Source: an uncultured Eggerthellaceae bacterium (GTDB lineage Bacteria > Actinomycetota > Coriobacteriia > Coriobacteriales > Eggerthellaceae). From it: a DNA stretch of 6,643 bases. Of this stretch, positions 5,439 to 6,643 are shown in pieces. Under the pieces are notes generated by a model that worked only from the letters and a program-made list of their open reading frames with translations, did no database searches and was not told the DNA's origin. The stretch is from the NCBI GenBank assembly GCA_949450265.1, contig CASTMW010000082.1:1-6643 (forward strand), in the 5' to 3' direction. The position numbers and the translations under genes are program-made. Within the stretch, counting starts at the first letter, position 1. Each line of letters starts with the position of its first letter.

Positions 5439-5501
5439 CGGCAAACCTGACGGTGGGCACAGCAAGCCTGGCGATGGGCGCGACAAGCCGAGCGGTGGAC
5501 C
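5439..5501. repeat. Three degenerate 21-bp tandem units upstream of serC
   Basis: Units at 5439-5459, 5460-5480 and 5481-5501 match at 16/21 (1 vs 2), 14/21 (2 vs 3) and 14/21 (1 vs 3). Shared bases include CAA(A/G)CC at unit positions 4-9 and CG-N-TGG at 13-18. A decayed fourth unit may cover 5502-5522. A period of 21 bp puts each copy on the same DNA face, two helical turns apart, which fits a regulator-binding array. It is also seven codons, and on the minus strand reads as a heptad such as ARLVAPI/ARLAVPT. They end about 50 bp before the serC -10 box. Confidence 0.5.
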
Positions 5502-5553
5502 CCAACCTTACGCACGCGGACCGATACGTCGGCTGCATGATGGCGATGAACGC

Positions 5554-5559
5554 TACAAT
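5554..5559 (+). promoter_or_regulatory. Candidate serC -10 box
   Basis: TACAAT matches five of six bases of TATAAT and lies 43 bases before the serC start, giving a plausible leader of about 35 bases. The -35 region is poor (CTGCAT at 5533-5538 with a 15-bp spacer), which would suit an activator-dependent promoter or a chance match. Confidence 0.4.
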
Positions 5560-5602
5560 ATCCCCATCCCGAAAAGATCCGATGCGAAGGAGCAGCTGGC
5601 AC

Positions 5603-6643
5603 ATGGCACGTGTTTACAATTTCTCGGCAGGACCGGCGGTATTGCCCGAAGAGGTGCTGCGCGAGGCGCAGGCCGATATGCTCGACTACAAGGGGACAGG
5701 CATGTCGGTGATGGAGATGAGCCATCGCTCGGCAGCCTTCGCTGACATCATCGAAACGGCCGAGGCCGACATCCGCTCGCTTCTGGCCATCCCCGACAAC
5801 TACCATGTGCTGTTCCTGCAGGGTGGTGCTACGCAGCAGTTCGCCGCCATCCCCATGAACATCATGCGCAACGGCGTGGCCGACTACATCGTGTCGGGCT
5901 CGTGGAGCAAGAAGGCTTTCAAGGAAGCGAAGCTCTACGGCGACGCGCGCTGCATCGCCTCCAGCGAGGACGAGAACTTCAGCTACGTGCCCGATGTGGA
6001 CGCCTTGAGCTTCTCGCCTGATGCCGACTACGTTTACATCTGCCAGAACGAGACCATCTATGGCACGCGCTATCCCAAACTGCCTGCCACCGGCACCATC
6101 CCGCTGGTATCCGATGTGTCCTCCATGTTCCTCTCCGAGCCGATGAACGTGGCCGACTACGGCATCGTCTACGGTGGTGTGCAGAAGAACGTGGGCCTGG
6201 CTGGCGTGGTCATCGTCATCGTTCGCGAGGATCTGGTGCGCGAGGACGTGAACCCGGCCACGCCCACCATCATGCGCTACCTGACCCAGGTGGACGCGAA
6301 GAGCCTGTCGAACACGCCGCCGTGCTGGGGCATCTACATCTGCGGGCTGGTGTTCAAGTGGCTGAAGGAGATGGGCGGCCTGGCCGTCATGCAGCAGCGC
6401 AACGAAGAGAAGGCGGCCCTGCTCTACGACTTCCTTGACCAGAGCACGCTGTTCAAGGGCACGGCGCGCCCCGATTGCCGCAGCCTGATGAACGTGCCGT
6501 TCGTCACGGGCGATGCCGATCTTGACGCGAAGTTCATCGCCGAATGCAAGAACCATGGTATCGAATCCATCAAGGGCCATCGCAGCGTGGGTGGCATGCG
6601 CGCGAGCATCTACAATGCCATGCCCAAGGCCGGCGTGCAGACG
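5603..6643 (+). CDS. serC: Phosphoserine aminotransferase, 3' end cut by the window
   Basis: PLP enzyme that transfers an amino group from glutamate to 3-phosphohydroxypyruvate to give phosphoserine; second step of serine synthesis, cytoplasmic. The frame stays open to the window end: 347 residues of an expected ~360. It begins with the family N-terminus VYNFSAGPAVLPEEVL. Further motifs are MEMSHRS (37-43), LQGGATQQF (72-80), SGSWSKKA (98-105, with W101 stacking on PLP), NETIYG (149-154), DVSSMF (171-176, with D171 on the PLP nitrogen), YGGVQKNVGLAG (190-201, with K195 as the Schiff-base lysine), SNTPP (236-240) and GHRSVGGMRASIYNA (325-339), the phosphate-binding arginines. ATG 5603 has GAAGGAG at 5586-5592, 10 bases upstream. 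It is of the E. coli/Firmicutes type rather than the mycobacterial type. An open frame of 393 codons lies antisense to it and is a shadow. Confidence 0.97.
   Translation, partial: MARVYNFSAGPAVLPEEVLREAQADMLDYKGTGMSVMEMSHRSAAFADIIETAEADIRSLLAIPDNYHVLFLQGGATQQFAAIPMNIMRNGVADYIVSGSWSKKAFKEAKLYGDARCIASSEDENFSYVPDVDALSFSPDADYVYICQNETIYGTRYPKLPATGTIPLVSDVSSMFLSEPMNVADYGIVYGGVQKNVGLAGVVIVIVREDLVREDVNPATPTIMRYLTQVDAKSLSNTPPCWGIYICGLVFKWLKEMGGLAVMQQRNEEKAALLYDFLDQSTLFKGTARPDCRSLMNVPFVTGDADLDAKFIAECKNHGIESIKGHRSVGGMRASIYNAMPKAGVQT

Larger units (their letters stand above)
5046..5602. other. Divergent 557-bp spacer upstream of serC
   Basis: No protein family is recognisable here. From left to right it holds: the ribosome site and possible promoter of the minus-strand membrane-protein gene; a 55-codon plus-strand frame (5129-5296); a near-perfect palindrome at 5180-5195 (one symmetric mismatch around ATGCGCAT); an 8-bp inverted repeat (5225-5232 with 5283-5290); a terminator-like hairpin (5294-5312); a perfect palindrome TTCATATGAA (5319-5328); a nested hairpin (5367-5400); the 8-bp palindrome TCAGCTGA (5399-5406); three 21-bp tandem units (5439-5501); and the serC promoter and ribosome site. 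A 94-codon minus-strand frame (5320-5604) starts over the serC start codon without a ribosome site and is probably not a gene. Confidence 0.6.

Noticed and set aside
5410..5440. T-box-like TGGTAGG...GCGCGG stretch before serC
   Set aside because: It does not match the T-box TGGNACCGCG core, and no specifier-stem or antiterminator arrangement could be made out.
5320..5604. 94-codon minus-strand frame containing the heptad ARLVAPI/ARLAVPT
   Set aside because: It starts on the serC start codon with no ribosome site or room for a promoter outside serC. The heptads simply restate the 21-bp DNA repeat.
5399..6580. 393-codon minus-strand open frame antisense to serC
   Set aside because: serC on the plus strand matches its family through all active-site motifs. 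The antisense product is His/Val/Arg/Ala-rich, typical of the reverse of high-GC coding DNA, and has no recognisable domain or ribosome site.

Overview
The window is moderately high-GC bacterial chromosome (roughly 60% by eye) with ordinary housekeeping genes. My best guess is an anaerobic or gut-type actinobacterium of the class Coriobacteriia (Eggerthella/Slackia-like). The reasons are the base composition, a class I short ketol-acid reductoisomerase, and a phosphoserine aminotransferase of the E. coli/Firmicutes type rather than the divergent mycobacterial type. This placement is inference; no marker gene in the window settles it.

Layout. (1) Bases 1-2068, plus strand: the 3' end of ilvB, then ilvN and ilvC, tightly spaced. 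They form the branched-chain amino acid operon: acetohydroxyacid synthase large and small subunits and ketol-acid reductoisomerase. A GC-rich 12-bp stem-loop at 2110-2137 probably ends this transcript. (2) Bases 2155-3425, plus strand: a YfcE-like metallophosphoesterase and a single-domain HhH-GPD DNA-3-methyladenine glycosylase. They overlap by 4 bases (ATGA), so they are probably translationally coupled. (3) Bases 3426-3561: a convergent spacer with nested inverted repeats and a T-run, a likely shared terminator. (4) Bases 3562-5045, minus strand: a small CPYC glutaredoxin-like protein and, upstream of it on the same strand, a polytopic membrane protein of the UPF0104 / lysylphosphatidylglycerol synthase TM-region family. 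(5) Bases 5046-5602: a 557-bp divergent spacer. (6) Bases 5603 to the end, plus strand: serC, cut off by the window edge.

How the genes work together. ilvB, ilvN and ilvC carry out the first two shared steps of valine and isoleucine synthesis. serC makes phosphoserine, so amino acid synthesis flanks a block of repair, redox and membrane genes that have no obvious pathway link to it. The phosphoesterase/glycosylase pair is the only non-ilv group that looks co-translated.

The least ordinary part is the divergent spacer upstream of serC. It contains a 55-codon reading frame whose stop codon runs into a perfect 7-bp terminator-like hairpin, a distant 8-bp inverted repeat just before it, a second nested hairpin, and three 21-bp tandem units followed by a TACAAT -10-like box. 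I see no defence system, mobile element, CRISPR array, tRNA or rRNA, and no clear evidence of a new system. Other oddities are an extended C-terminus on IlvB and an insertion between the first two metal motifs of the phosphoesterase.
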